Counted from the stretch's first letter, positions 29,277 to 38,336 are shown. The stretch: 64,000 nt of DNA from Roseateles terrae (GCF_014192155.1 NZ_JACHXO010000003.1:310001-374000), one strand, 5' to 3'. Made by a program: numbers and translations. Notes: a model not told the origin generated them from the sequence alone.

Positions 29277-30173
29277 ATGATCGGCAACAACCGCCGCTCC
29301 GTGCTCCTCGGAGCCGCCTCTGCCCTGCTGGGCAGCCGCGCCGCAGGTGCCCGACCTGACCGCGCCCCCCTCCGCCTCGGCGTGATCGACCTCAGCTTCC
29401 ACCGGGCCACCGCTGCGGTGGTGACGGCTTTGCTGGAGCAGCTGGGTCACCCGGTCGAACGCCACTATGCCCTGCATGAAGCCTGCTTCGATCTGCTGCG
29501 CAGCGGCGCGGTGGACATGGTGGCGTCTGCCTGGCTGAACGCCAGCCATGGGGTCTACCGGGCACGCGTGGAAGAGGTGGTGGCCACCCGCGCCCTGGGC
29601 CTGCACTACCAGCCTTATGCGTTCTGGGGCGTGCCGGCGCATGTGCCGGCCTCGCAGGTCGGCAGCGTTCAGGACCTGCTCCTGCCCGAGGTGCGGGCGC
29701 GCATGCATCCGGTGATCCAAGGCATCGGGCCGGGGGCGGGCATCAGTCGCTTTTCGCGCAAGGCCATGGAGGTCTACCGACTGGAAGAAGCGGGTTACCG
29801 CTTTGAGACCGGGACGGAGGAGGACTGCTTCAAGGCCTTTGAGCAGGCCGTGGCCGAGCAGCAGTGGCGGGTGGTGCCGCTGTGGCATCCCCAGTTCCTG
29901 CATGCGCAGCATGTGATCCGTGAGCTCAAGGAGCCGCAGCAGCTGTTCGGCGGCGTGGACCGGGCGGTGCTGCTGGCGAGGGAGGACCGGCTGCGGGCCT
30001 TGCCGGATGGCACGGTCCAGGCCCTGGACCGGTTGCGACTGTCCAATGGCATCGTCTCCGGGCTGGACCACGCCATCAGCCGCGAGGGGCTTTCGCCGGA
30101 TGAGGCCGCAGCCCGCTGGATGCGGGAACATCCGGAACGGTGGCGCTTGTGGGTGGATCGCACGACGTCCTGA
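29277..30173 (+). CDS. Glycine-betaine-type ABC transporter substrate-binding protein (orphan)
   Basis: A 298-residue protein with a Tat-like signal (NNRRSVLLGAASALLGSRAAG) and the OpuAC fold. Landmarks are ALHEACFDLLRSGAVDMVASAWL, HYQPYAFWGVP and VPLWHPQFLHAQHVI. The Trp and Tyr residues in those segments are candidates for the aromatic cage that holds quaternary amines. No OpuA/ProV-type ATPase or ProW-type permease is encoded next to it. The ABC gene downstream is an exporter, so this protein must work with a transporter elsewhere or act as a sensor. GGAG lies nine bases before the ATG. Confidence 0.85.
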   Translation: MIGNNRRSVLLGAASALLGSRAAGARPDRAPLRLGVIDLSFHRATAAVVTALLEQLGHPVERHYALHEACFDLLRSGAVDMVASAWLNASHGVYRARVEEVVATRALGLHYQPYAFWGVPAHVPASQVGSVQDLLLPEVRARMHPVIQGIGPGAGISRFSRKAMEVYRLEEAGYRFETGTEEDCFKAFEQAVAEQQWRVVPLWHPQFLHAQHVIRELKEPQQLFGGVDRAVLLAREDRLRALPDGTVQALDRLRLSNGIVSGLDHAISREGLSPDEAAARWMREHPERWRLWVDRTTS

Positions 30174-30309
30174 ACCGGACGGCCCACCCGATCCCTCTTA
30201 CCCTCCGTCCAAACCTGCGCACCGCCATTCATCGCGAGGGATGGGCACCCGTCACCGGGCTCCTGTAGGCTTGCCGGTCTTTGCTGACCAATGCTTTCGG
30301 GAGACAGCC

Positions 30310-32196
30310 GTGCTGGGCTGGTTTGAAAAACTCGTCGATCCTTTCCCCACCGGTCCGGCGCCACAGCCGCCGCAGGGATTCTTCCCCTTCGTCTGGGCGG
30401 CCACCCGTGGCATCCGCGGGCTGCTGCTGACGCTGGTGGTGCTCACCGCCGCCATCGGCGCCTTCGAGGCGCTGCTGTTTTCCATGCTCGGCTCGGTGGT
30501 GGACTGGCTCAGCTCGGTCCCCGCGGCCCAGTGGTGGACCACCCAGCGCCAGCACCTGCTGCTGCTGGGCGGCATCCTGCTGGCCAGCCCGGTGCTGATC
30601 GCCCTGCAGGCGATGGTCAAGTACCAGGGCATGGCCAGCAACTTCCCGATGCGGCTGCGCTGGAACTTCCACCGTCACCTCCTGGCCCAGAGCATGAGCT
30701 TCTACCAGGACGAGTTCGCCGGCCGCGTCTCCGCCAAGCTGATGCAGACGGCGCTGTCGGTGCGCGAATGCGTGATGATCGTGACCGACATCCTGGTCTT
30801 CATCACCATCTATTTCGTCACCATGCTGGGCGTGGTGGGCAGCTTCGACCTGCTGCTGCTGGCGCCCTTCCTGGGCTGGCTGGCCTGCTATGTGGTGGCG
30901 CTGATCTACTTCGTGCCGCGGCTGGGCAAGGCCGCCGCCGCGCAAGCCGACGCCCGCAGCCTGATGACCGGCCGGGTGACCGATGCCTACACCAACATCA
31001 GCACGGTGAAGCTCTTTTCCCACAGCCACCGGGAAGCGGGTTTTGCGCGCGGTGCGATGCAGGACTTCCTCGGCACCGCCTACCGTCAGATGCGGCTGAT
31101 CAGCGGTTTCGAGATCGTCAACCATGCGTTGTCCATGGGGCTGATCGCGGCCACCGCCGGCATGACGCTGTGGCTGTGGACGCAAGGCCAGGTGGGTGTC
31201 GGCGCGGTGGCGGCCGCCACCGCCATGGCGCTGCGGCTCAACGGCATTTCGCACTGGATCATGTGGGAGATGGCCAGTCTCTTCGAAAACATCGGCACGG
31301 TGCAGGACGGCATCACCACCCTCGCCCGCCCCATCGCCATCACCGATGCCGCCGAGGCCCGCACCCTCACCGTGCAGCGCGGCGAGGTCCGCTTTGAGGA
31401 GGTGGACTTCAGCTACGGCGGCAAGAAGCCGGTGCTGCAGGGATTGTCGCTGCACATCCGACCCGGCGAGAAGATCGGCGTGGTGGGACGTTCGGGCGCC
31501 GGCAAATCGACGCTGCTCAACCTGTTGCTGCGCTTTTACGACGTGGAACGGGGCCGGGTCCTGATCGACGGGCAGGACATTGCCACCGTGACCCAGGACA
31601 GCCTGCGCGCCCAGGTCGGCATGGTGACGCAGGACACCAGCCTGCTGCACCGCTCGGTGCGGGACAACCTGCTCTACGGCCGTCCGGACGCGACCGAGGA
31701 CGCGATGCGCGCCGCCGCCGCCCGCGCCGAAGCGCAGGACTTCATCGACGGCCTGACCGACCCCAAAGGCCGCAAGGGTTACGACGCCCATGTGGGCGAG
31801 CGCGGCGTGAAGCTCTCCGGTGGCCAGCGCCAGCGGGTGGCCATTGCCCGGGTGATGCTCAAGGACGCGCCCATCCTGCTGCTGGACGAAGCCACCAGCG
31901 CGCTGGACTCGGAAGTGGAAGCGGCCATCCAGCGCAGCCTCTACCGGTTGATGGAAGGCAAGACGGTGGTGGCCATCGCCCACCGGCTCTCCACCATTGC
32001 CGCCATGGACCGGCTGATCGTCATGGACCAGGGCCGCATCGTCGAGCAGGGCGACCATGCGAGCCTGCTGGCGGCCGGCGGTCTGTATGCCAAGCTCTGG
32101 GCGCACCAGAGCGGCGGCTTCCTGGTCGAGGACGATCTGCCCGAGGCGGCCTCCCCCGACGCCGATCGCGATTGTGTGGAGGACGCCGCAGACTGA
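30310..32196 (+). CDS. ABC exporter, fused permease and ATPase (MsbA/MDR-like)
   Basis: A 628-residue half-transporter. The N-terminal membrane domain has about six helices over residues 30-330. The ATPase domain has Walker A GRSGAGKSTLLNLL (from residue 393), ABC signature LSGGQRQRVAIARV, Walker B ILLLDEATSALD and a switch His in IAHRLSTI. The start is GTG at 30310, with GGGAG at good spacing; this gives the opening LGWFEKLVDPFP. There is no peptidase domain. Such exporters move lipids, drugs or peptides; the substrate is unknown. The position upstream of the HPr-rel-A operon is suggestive, but a 173-bp gap and the STAS-like gene lie between them. Confidence 0.93.
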   Translation: MLGWFEKLVDPFPTGPAPQPPQGFFPFVWAATRGIRGLLLTLVVLTAAIGAFEALLFSMLGSVVDWLSSVPAAQWWTTQRQHLLLLGGILLASPVLIALQAMVKYQGMASNFPMRLRWNFHRHLLAQSMSFYQDEFAGRVSAKLMQTALSVRECVMIVTDILVFITIYFVTMLGVVGSFDLLLLAPFLGWLACYVVALIYFVPRLGKAAAAQADARSLMTGRVTDAYTNISTVKLFSHSHREAGFARGAMQDFLGTAYRQMRLISGFEIVNHALSMGLIAATAGMTLWLWTQGQVGVGAVAAATAMALRLNGISHWIMWEMASLFENIGTVQDGITTLARPIAITDAAEARTLTVQRGEVRFEEVDFSYGGKKPVLQGLSLHIRPGEKIGVVGRSGAGKSTLLNLLLRFYDVERGRVLIDGQDIATVTQDSLRAQVGMVTQDTSLLHRSVRDNLLYGRPDATEDAMRAAAARAEAQDFIDGLTDPKGRKGYDAHVGERGVKLSGGQRQRVAIARVMLKDAPILLLDEATSALDSEVEAAIQRSLYRLMEGKTVVAIAHRLSTIAAMDRLIVMDQGRIVEQGDHASLLAAGGLYAKLWAHQSGGFLVEDDLPEAASPDADRDCVEDAAD

Positions 32197-32280
32197 GCCG
32201 GGACGAACCCGGGGGGCCGGTTGCCCGCGGACCCGCCCCCCACCGAAGATGGCTGGCTGACCATCTTGGGGACATTTGCG

Positions 32281-32763
32281 TTGAAACTCGACATTCAAGC
32301 CTTCGTGCCGGGGCCGTTCCAGGCGCATGGGCAGATCGAGATGTGGCGCGAAGGGTCGATCATCCGGCTGCGCGCCCAAGGTCCGTTCAACCGGGAGGCG
32401 GTGCTGGGGCTGGCGCGTGCCATGGCCGACCTGCTGCGGGCCGATCCTCCTCCGGCCGATGCGTCCGGCACGCCCGGCCGCTTTGGGGACCTGCTCGAAG
32501 TCAGCGGCAGCATGATCACCTCGCCGGACTCCATGGCCGAAATGGAGCGTTTCCTGCGCCATATGGCCGCGCTCGGCCAAGCGCCGGTCGCCATCGCCTA
32601 CGTGGTGACGCCGGACGTCGAAGGCCGGGACATCATGCTGCCCCTGATTGAAGCCATGTATCAGCGACAGGGTCGCCGTTTTGGTGCCTTTGAGACGCTG
32701 GCCGACGCCCGCGTCTGGATGCAGGAACAGCTGGATCTTGTCGCCGAAACGCATTCCAGGTGA
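32281..32763 (+). CDS. STAS-like (SpoIIAA-like) domain protein
   Basis: A small protein of about 160 residues with no signal peptide. The pattern of a short N-terminal strand GPFQAHGQIEMWREG, a 'GPFN' turn, a central LLEVSGSMITSPDS, then AIAYVVTPDVEG and a closing RRFGAFETLADARVWMQEQL resembles SpoIIAA-like/STAS-type proteins, which often act as small regulatory or carrier domains. I am not certain of the family. Translation probably begins at TTG 32281; an in-frame TTG at 32221 after a G-rich run would add 20 residues. It follows the ABC exporter gene in the same direction and may be co-transcribed. Confidence 0.6.
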   Translation: MKLDIQAFVPGPFQAHGQIEMWREGSIIRLRAQGPFNREAVLGLARAMADLLRADPPPADASGTPGRFGDLLEVSGSMITSPDSMAEMERFLRHMAALGQAPVAIAYVVTPDVEGRDIMLPLIEAMYQRQGRRFGAFETLADARVWMQEQLDLVAETHSR

Positions 32764-32936
32764 GCCAGCACCAACTTATCCTTACGATTGGGTAGAACGG
32801 ACGCCACCCGTTCAAGGGGTGCACCGGCTTGGCGTCGGCGTGCCTTGTATGAAACACTTCCATCGCAGCCCGCATAGCGCGGGCGGCTTGAGCATCCGCC
32901 CTCTTCCTGGGCACGTGCAGACCAAGGCTGAGCATC

Positions 32937-33602
32937 ATGGACCACCACAGCGACTCACAACAGCCCTCGGCCCCGGCGCCGAACGCAGGCCCCATGGTGT
33001 CGTCGCGCCGTCGCCGCTTCCTGCAGGCAGGCGTACCGGTGGGCCTGACGCTCGCCAGCCGGCCGGTCATGGCCTGGCATTGCAACACCACCTCGGCCTG
33101 GGGCTCGGCGGTGCTGCGCAATGGCGGCGCCAGCGTCCAGGCCCGTGCGGCCGCCGCGGTGCTGACCAATACCGAATGCTGGACGATCAACAACTGGGTG
33201 ACCAACTCGGTGCGCTCGGCCGTGTCGACCTCGCCGCCGTGGAGCTTCGTGGCCGCGTACTGGTATGGCGGCAAGTCGCTCAGCTACTGCAAGAACAATC
33301 TGACGGTGGCCAAGGTCTTCCCGGGCGGCCTGAAGAACGTGTCGTCCACCGCCAAGGTGGCTGACCTGTTTGCCGCCAACGCCGGCAGCTACGCCACGAT
33401 GATGCTGGTGGCCCGTCTGAACACGCTGTTCGCCGGTCACAACGTGGCCCAGTGCGTGGTCTCGTCCACCGGTGAGGACATGCTGGTCAAGATGGCGTCC
33501 CTGGGACCGAACAGCTTCAAGCCGAACAACGCCGGCAGCACCGCTGCCTGGACGGAAAGCGACTTCCGCAGCTACCTCTACAGCAATTACCTCGTGAGCT
33601 GA
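32937..33602 (+). CDS. Tat-exported protein of unknown family, candidate substrate of the HPr-rel-A system
   Basis: A 221-residue protein with a twin-arginine signal: SSRRRRFLQAG at 22-32, hydrophobic VPVGLTLA, likely cleavage after RPVMA (residue 46). An internal ATG at codon 20 would also keep the signal. The mature part has four cysteines (49, 81, 118, 173), is unusually rich in Trp, Asn and Ser, and ends FRSYLYSNYLVS with a C-terminal serine. I do not recognise a family. Its TGA overlaps the ATG of the PqqD-like gene by one base, making it the first gene of a tightly coupled four-gene operon. By position it is the likely target of the modification proteins encoded downstream; this is inference. 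Confidence 0.75.
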   Translation: MDHHSDSQQPSAPAPNAGPMVSSRRRRFLQAGVPVGLTLASRPVMAWHCNTTSAWGSAVLRNGGASVQARAAAAVLTNTECWTINNWVTNSVRSAVSTSPPWSFVAAYWYGGKSLSYCKNNLTVAKVFPGGLKNVSSTAKVADLFAANAGSYATMMLVARLNTLFAGHNVAQCVVSSTGEDMLVKMASLGPNSFKPNNAGSTAAWTESDFRSYLYSNYLVS

Positions 33603-33910
33603 TGGCGCCCGCAGCGACGTGGCGCTGCGCACATCGCGTGTCTGAGGTGCTGCGCGCCTGGGAGGGCGAGCCGCATGCGGTCTTCTTCAATCCGGCCAGC
33701 GGAGACACTCACCTGATTGCCGCCCTCGGGGCGCAACTGGCCGAATGGCTGCAGGCCACCCCGTTGACGCGCGAGCAGCTGCTGCACCGTCTGACCCACG
33801 ACGTGGACTGGGACGACACCCCCTCCCCCGAGGCGCTGGCCGACCTGCTCGACCTGCATCTGCGCCGGCTGGAGGACATCGAACTGCTGGTGCAGGAGCC
33901 GCGGCCGTGA
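33602..33910 (+). CDS. PqqD-like protein of the HPr-rel-A system
   Basis: A 102-residue protein with the PqqD-like winged-helix fold: an N-terminal strand pair (WEGEPHAVFFNPASGDTHLI), then LGAQLAEWLQATPLTREQLLHRL and a C-terminal helix LLDLHLRRLEDIELL. PqqD-type domains (RREs) bind precursor peptides and hand them to modifying enzymes. This subgroup is known from genomes beside HprK-related kinases ('HPr-rel-A system'). It starts one base inside the stop of the Tat-protein gene and overlaps the kinase gene by four bases (GTGA). Confidence 0.82.
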   Translation: MAPAATWRCAHRVSEVLRAWEGEPHAVFFNPASGDTHLIAALGAQLAEWLQATPLTREQLLHRLTHDVDWDDTPSPEALADLLDLHLRRLEDIELLVQEPRP

Positions 33911-34821
33911 AACTCGCCGACCTGTCGCGGGACGAGGTCCGCCGCCAGCTGCGCCAGGAGGGTCTGGCCCTGCGGATGGCGCCGTTTTCGGTGAAGCTGC
34001 GCTCGGACCTGCCGCATCTGGCGGATCAGCTGCTTCCCCTTTACGACCGTTTCGAGCTGGTGCCGGCGGACGACTTCATCGACTTCCATGTGGCGGTGCT
34101 GCGCAGCCCGCACTGGCGCTCACGCCTGATGGGCCGGGCGGAGTTCTGGTTCGACGGCCAGCGGTCCTTCACGCCGCTGCCCGGCGCCCAGGCGCTGGCG
34201 ATGCTGGAATGGGGCATCAACTGGTGCATCGCTGCCCACGCCCATCAATACCTGCTGATCCACGCCGCCGTCCTGGAGCGCGATGGCCGGGCCCTGGTCA
34301 TGCCCGCGCCGCCGGGTTCCGGCAAGAGCACCCTGTGCGCCGGCCTGGCCCATCGCGGCTGGCGGCTGCTGTCCGATGAGCTGGGCCTGCTGGATCTGAC
34401 CACCGGCCTGCTGCACGGCATGGCGCGGCCGATCAATCTCAAAAATGCCTCCATTCCCCTGCTGCAGCAGTTCGCGCCGCAGGCCCGCTTCAGCGCGTCG
34501 ATGCCCAACACCACCAAAGGCACGGTGGCGCTGGTGCGGGCGCCCGAGGACGCCATCGATCGCCGCCTGCTGCCGGCCCGGCCGGCCTGGGTGGTGCTGC
34601 CGACGTGGCGGGCGGACCGCCCGGCGCGGCTGATGCCGGTGGAACGGGCGCGGGCCTTCATGACGCTGGCCGAGCAAAGCTTCAACTACGACCTGCATGG
34701 ACAGGCCGGCTTCCAGGCGCTGGGCCGGCTGGTGGATCGCTGCGGTTGCTACAGCTTCGAATACAGCCATCTGGACGAGGCCATGGCCCACTTCGATTCC
34801 CTGGCGGAGGGCGCGGAATGA
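33907..34821 (+). CDS. HprK-related kinase A
   Basis: A 304-residue protein starting at GTG within the GTGA overlap. It has the HPr kinase C-terminal fold: LLIHAAVLERDGRALVMPA, P-loop APPGSGKSTLC (GSGKST at 137-142) and the acidic SDELGLLDL (Asp157, Glu158). The N-terminal 100 residues differ from true HprK. HprK phosphorylates a serine of HPr in carbon control; the 'related kinase A' family lacks the HPr context and is linked instead to PqqD-like and nucleotidyltransferase genes. HprK-like kinases in lasso-peptide clusters phosphorylate a C-terminal serine of the precursor. That comparison suggests, but does not show, that Ser221 of the upstream Tat protein could be the target. Confidence 0.85.
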   Translation: MKLADLSRDEVRRQLRQEGLALRMAPFSVKLRSDLPHLADQLLPLYDRFELVPADDFIDFHVAVLRSPHWRSRLMGRAEFWFDGQRSFTPLPGAQALAMLEWGINWCIAAHAHQYLLIHAAVLERDGRALVMPAPPGSGKSTLCAGLAHRGWRLLSDELGLLDLTTGLLHGMARPINLKNASIPLLQQFAPQARFSASMPNTTKGTVALVRAPEDAIDRRLLPARPAWVVLPTWRADRPARLMPVERARAFMTLAEQSFNYDLHGQAGFQALGRLVDRCGCYSFEYSHLDEAMAHFDSLAEGAE

Positions 34822-35984
34822 GCGCGCAGTTGCAGGCCGGCGCGCGGCCGGCCCCGCAGCATCCGGCGGCGCCCGACCAGCCGCTGCTGGTGCGGGTGCT
34901 GCTCTCGCCGCGGCTGGCACCCGGCCTGTCGCTGACCGACTGGGACCTGCTGCTGCGCCAGGCGCGCCGCGCCAATCTGGCCGGCAAGCTGGCCCACCTG
35001 GCCCGCGCGGGCGGCTGGCTGGAGGACCTTCCCGCACCGGTGCAGCCGCACCTGCGGTCGGCACTGCTGCTGTCGGAACGACAGGCACAGATGCTTCGGC
35101 GGGAGGCGAGATTTCTGTCGCAGGCGCTGGCGGAACTGGCCGGGCCGGTCGTGCTGCTCAAGGGCGCGGCGTATGCGCTCGGCGGTCATTCGCCGGCCCC
35201 GGGCCGGATGTTCACCGACATCGACCTGCTGCTCCCCGCTGCGCAGCTGCCACGGGCGGAGATTGCGCTGATGGTGCACGGCTGGGATTTCGACCCGCTG
35301 GACGACTACGACCAGCGCTACTACCGCGAATGGATGCACGAACTGCCGCCGCTGCATCACCGCCGGCGTGGCACCTCGCTGGACGTGCATCACAGCCTGC
35401 TGCCGCCCACCGCCCGCACGCCGCTGAACACCGCGGCGCTGTTCGACCATCCGCGGCCCCTGCCCGATCACCCGGGGCTGTTTGTGCTGCCACCCGAAGA
35501 CATGCTGCTGCACAGCGCCACCCATCTGTTCCATGAGGGCGAGCTGCCCAACGGCTTGCGGGACCTGTTCGATCTGGATGCGCTGATCCGGGAATTCAGC
35601 GCGGCGGAGGGCTTCTGGCGTCGTCTGCTGGCGCGCGCCGAGCACATCGGCCTGTCCAGGCCGCTCGCACTGGCACTGCGCTACAGCCGGCAGTGGCTGA
35701 ACACACCGGTGCCGGAGGACGTGACCGAAGCCCTGGCGCCGCAGTTGCGGTGGGTTTCACAGCCCCTGCTGGACGCCGCCTACCGCCGCGCGCTGCGCCC
35801 GCCGCACGACAGCTGCCGACTGCCCGGCCAGGGCCTGGCGGAGCTGGCGTTGTACGTCCGCGCCCACTGGCTGCGGATGCCGTTGCCGCTGCTGGCCCGG
35901 CATCTGGGACGCAAGGCCTGGAGCCGGCTGACGACGGCGCCTGCGCCGGTCGCGGATGGACCTGGCCCCAAAGAAGGCGCCTGA
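34818..35984 (+). CDS. Nucleotidyltransferase family protein of the HPr-rel-A system
   Basis: A 388-residue protein with the 'uncharacterised nucleotidyltransferase' pattern: LLKGAAYALGG (114-123) followed by RMFTDIDLLLP, where Asp134 and Asp136 are the catalytic metal ligands. A later conserved segment, SLDVHHSLLPP, is followed by LPPEDMLLHSATHLFHEGEL with a second acidic/His set, and a helical C-terminal region. Such enzymes transfer NMP groups to proteins, peptides or small molecules. It overlaps the kinase gene by four bases (ATGA) and closes the operon. In some peptide clusters an HprK-like kinase and this enzyme type act in sequence on one substrate. Confidence 0.83.
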   Translation: MSAQLQAGARPAPQHPAAPDQPLLVRVLLSPRLAPGLSLTDWDLLLRQARRANLAGKLAHLARAGGWLEDLPAPVQPHLRSALLLSERQAQMLRREARFLSQALAELAGPVVLLKGAAYALGGHSPAPGRMFTDIDLLLPAAQLPRAEIALMVHGWDFDPLDDYDQRYYREWMHELPPLHHRRRGTSLDVHHSLLPPTARTPLNTAALFDHPRPLPDHPGLFVLPPEDMLLHSATHLFHEGELPNGLRDLFDLDALIREFSAAEGFWRRLLARAEHIGLSRPLALALRYSRQWLNTPVPEDVTEALAPQLRWVSQPLLDAAYRRALRPPHDSCRLPGQGLAELALYVRAHWLRMPLPLLARHLGRKAWSRLTTAPAPVADGPGPKEGA

Positions 35985-36025
35985 CGCGGCAGGCCCGCCG
36001 GCGTCCCGCCGCCCCCGTTCAGGAC

Positions 36026-37600
36026 TCAGAGCGCCGGGGCGCTCACCGCCGGATGACGCGCGCCCCCTGGCAGCGAAAGATCCAGCGGCGCCGCGCGGTA
36101 CTGGCGCAGATCGACCTGCGGCCTTGCGAGGGCCCCACGCCCCGTCGTCTGGATCGGACACTGCCCCGTCGCGCGGTGGTTCAACGCGGCAGCCAGCAGC
36201 GCCTCGGAGCGATCCCCCAATGCATGGCCCAGGTCGTCCGGCACCTCGCATCCGGGCAGTCCGGTGGGTCCGGTGCCACCGGGTTGGAAGCCTCCGGCGT
36301 AGTCGCCAAAACCCTTTGCATTGGTGGCTTGAACATCGATGGCGAAGGTGCTGGCCCCACAGTTGGGGACGCCTTCAAAGCCATACGGCTTGCCGCAGGT
36401 GCCGCCGCCGATCTGCACCACTTCGATGTCGATGCCTCGCAGCCCGTTGATCAGCAGCTCGCTGGCGGAGCAGGTCTCGCTGCCGGTCAGCACGTACACC
36501 CGCTTCAAGCCCAGCGCAGGCAATGGCTCACCGCGCTCGCAGCGCTCGTCGCCATCGCTGCACGTCCGGGTGAGAAACGGCATGGCATCGTCCGGCTGGG
36601 AAGCCGTGCGCTCCGGGTTCATGCGGGACTGGTTGAACGTCTTTCCCTGGCTGCTGCTGCCGGCCACCATGAACGCCAGCTGGCTGGCGATGAAACCCAG
36701 CCCGCCGCCGTTGTAGCGCAGATCGATGATCAGGTCGCTCACCCGCGCAGCGGCCAGCTGTGCCAGCGCCTGCTTCAGCGCCCACTGGGCGGGTTCATTG
36801 AATGCATTGAAGAGCAGATAGCCGACCGGTTCGTTCAGCCCGCTCTCGGTGCCCAGCACCGATACCAGCGGCACGGGCTGACGCTCAAAGCTTGCCGCCA
36901 CCAGACGTCGCGTCAAGGGCCCGTCTGAACGTCCGACGGTGAAGACGGAGGCACTGCCGGGCGCCGCGCCGGCAAGGTAGATGTCGATTTGCTGGCGGGC
37001 GTCCGGATCGGCGCTGGCCACCGCCACATCGTCCACCGACAGCAGTTCATCGCCCCGCCGCAGACCCGCCTGCGCAGCCGGTCCATCTGGATCGACCCAG
37101 GTCACGTACAGCCGGGCGGGGTCGGCCGACGCGGCCGCCACGCTCAGGCCCCACCCGGCTTCCTGGCCCGCCATCGAAGTTTCGGCCGCCTGCAAGCGAA
37201 GGCGATAGCTGAAGGCGTCCCGGCGGGTGTCGCCCCCGGGGCGGACATGGTCGGTGAACCACCGCTGCAAGGCGGTCTCATGATCCACCGGATCGCCCGG
37301 CCGGCCCTGGTAGCGCGGGTCCCGGGGATTCAGCACCGGCAGGTCGTCATTCCAGAGATACCGCTCCTTCAGCATCGCCCGCACCCAGGCCATTTCGGTG
37401 ATCCGCGATCCGGTGCGCGCGTCGGCTTCGGCGTCAGGATTGTCCGGAGCGCAGCGGTTGGCGTAGCTGCTGCTGGGCAGCGTTGCAAAACCGGCCACGG
37501 CGGTAATCGGCAAGGACGGCCCGTTCCCACCGCCGCCGCATGCGGCCAGCAGAACCCCTGACAGCAGAGCGCCGCAGCGCGAAAAAGCCCGGATGCGCAT
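36026..37600 (-). CDS. S41 family peptidase lipoprotein (paralogue 1)
   Basis: A 524-residue protein with a lipoprotein signal (SGVLLAACGGGG). A helical N-terminal part (AWVRAMLKERYLWND) is followed by a PDZ domain (VDPDGPAAQAGLRRGDELLSV) and the S41 protease core: IIDLRYNGGGLG and the nucleophile segment GSETCSASELLINGLRG, Ser380. Several cysteines in the C-terminal region suggest disulfides, fitting a periplasmic or surface location. S41 proteases cut C-terminal tails of envelope proteins. It is clearly paralogous to the gene at 38461-40047, with the same orientation and domain order; pssA lies between them on the other strand. Confidence 0.88.
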   Translation of the reverse strand: MRIRAFSRCGALLSGVLLAACGGGGNGPSLPITAVAGFATLPSSSYANRCAPDNPDAEADARTGSRITEMAWVRAMLKERYLWNDDLPVLNPRDPRYQGRPGDPVDHETALQRWFTDHVRPGGDTRRDAFSYRLRLQAAETSMAGQEAGWGLSVAAASADPARLYVTWVDPDGPAAQAGLRRGDELLSVDDVAVASADPDARQQIDIYLAGAAPGSASVFTVGRSDGPLTRRLVAASFERQPVPLVSVLGTESGLNEPVGYLLFNAFNEPAQWALKQALAQLAAARVSDLIIDLRYNGGGLGFIASQLAFMVAGSSSQGKTFNQSRMNPERTASQPDDAMPFLTRTCSDGDERCERGEPLPALGLKRVYVLTGSETCSASELLINGLRGIDIEVVQIGGGTCGKPYGFEGVPNCGASTFAIDVQATNAKGFGDYAGGFQPGGTGPTGLPGCEVPDDLGHALGDRSEALLAAALNHRATGQCPIQTTGRGALARPQVDLRQYRAAPLDLSLPGGARHPAVSAPAL

Positions 37601-37718
37601 GCGCGTCTCCTGAATGAACCACGATGCGGGCTAGTCGGCGCGGCGGCTGGACCGGTTCCGCGGAGGGCAGGATCGAGCCTTGCCGCGCAAGGCATGGACC
37701 TTCGCTTATGCTCGCAAC

Positions 37719-38336
37719 ATGAACAGACCCAAGCCTTTTTCGATGATCCGCGAGTTCCATCTCGCCGACTGGTTCACGCTGGGAAATGCCTTCTGCGGCG
37801 TTGGTGCCCTGTTCTCGGTGATGACCTACCTTCAGAACCGCGAACTGCTGCATCTGTATTACGCCTGCGCGCTGATCCCCGCGGCACTGGTGTTTGACGT
37901 GCTGGACGGACGCATCGCCCGCTGGCGCCAGAAAAGCTCGGCCATGGGCCGGGAGCTGGATTCGCTGGCGGACGTGATCTCCTTCGGCGTGGCACCGGCG
38001 GTGATCGCCTATGGCTGCGGCATGCAGGGGATGTGGGACCGCATCATCCTGGGCTTCTTCGTGGCGGCCGGTGTGTCGCGTCTGGCGCGCTACAACATCA
38101 CCGCGGAGACCCTCAGCGCCGACACCGGCAAGGTGACCTACTTCGAAGGCACCCCCATTCCGACGTCGCTGCTGCTGGTGATCGTGATGTGGGTGGCAGC
38201 CGCGCAAGGCGCCATCGGCGACGCCCTCTGGTTCGGCGAATTGAAGCTGGGCGGCTTCATGCTGCACCCCCTGGTGCTGATGTTTGCGGTGTCCGGCTCC
38301 CTGATGATCAGCCGGATCCGCATCCCCAAGCTCTGA
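37719..38336 (+). CDS. pssA: CDP-diacylglycerol-serine O-phosphatidyltransferase
   Basis: A 205-residue integral membrane enzyme that makes phosphatidylserine, the precursor of phosphatidylethanolamine. The CDP-alcohol phosphotransferase motif is complete: DGRIAR, then G-R-E-L-D-S-L-A-D with the spacing DG-AR-G-D-D. Hydrophobic helices surround it, and the substrate-associated FEGTPIPTSLLLVIV follows. The ATG at 37719 is preferred over the upstream in-frame ATG at 37680 because the conserved sequence begins with MNRPKPFSMIREF. A strong terminator follows. It lies between two minus-strand S41 protease genes; no psd gene is next to it. Confidence 0.92.
   Translation: MNRPKPFSMIREFHLADWFTLGNAFCGVGALFSVMTYLQNRELLHLYYACALIPAALVFDVLDGRIARWRQKSSAMGRELDSLADVISFGVAPAVIAYGCGMQGMWDRIILGFFVAAGVSRLARYNITAETLSADTGKVTYFEGTPIPTSLLLVIVMWVAAAQGAIGDALWFGELKLGGFMLHPLVLMFAVSGSLMISRIRIPKL

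Noticed and set aside
32937-35984. A lasso-peptide biosynthesis cluster
   Set aside because: There is no lasso cyclase (asparagine-synthetase-like) and no transglutaminase-like leader peptidase; only the PqqD-like, kinase and nucleotidyltransferase parts are shared.
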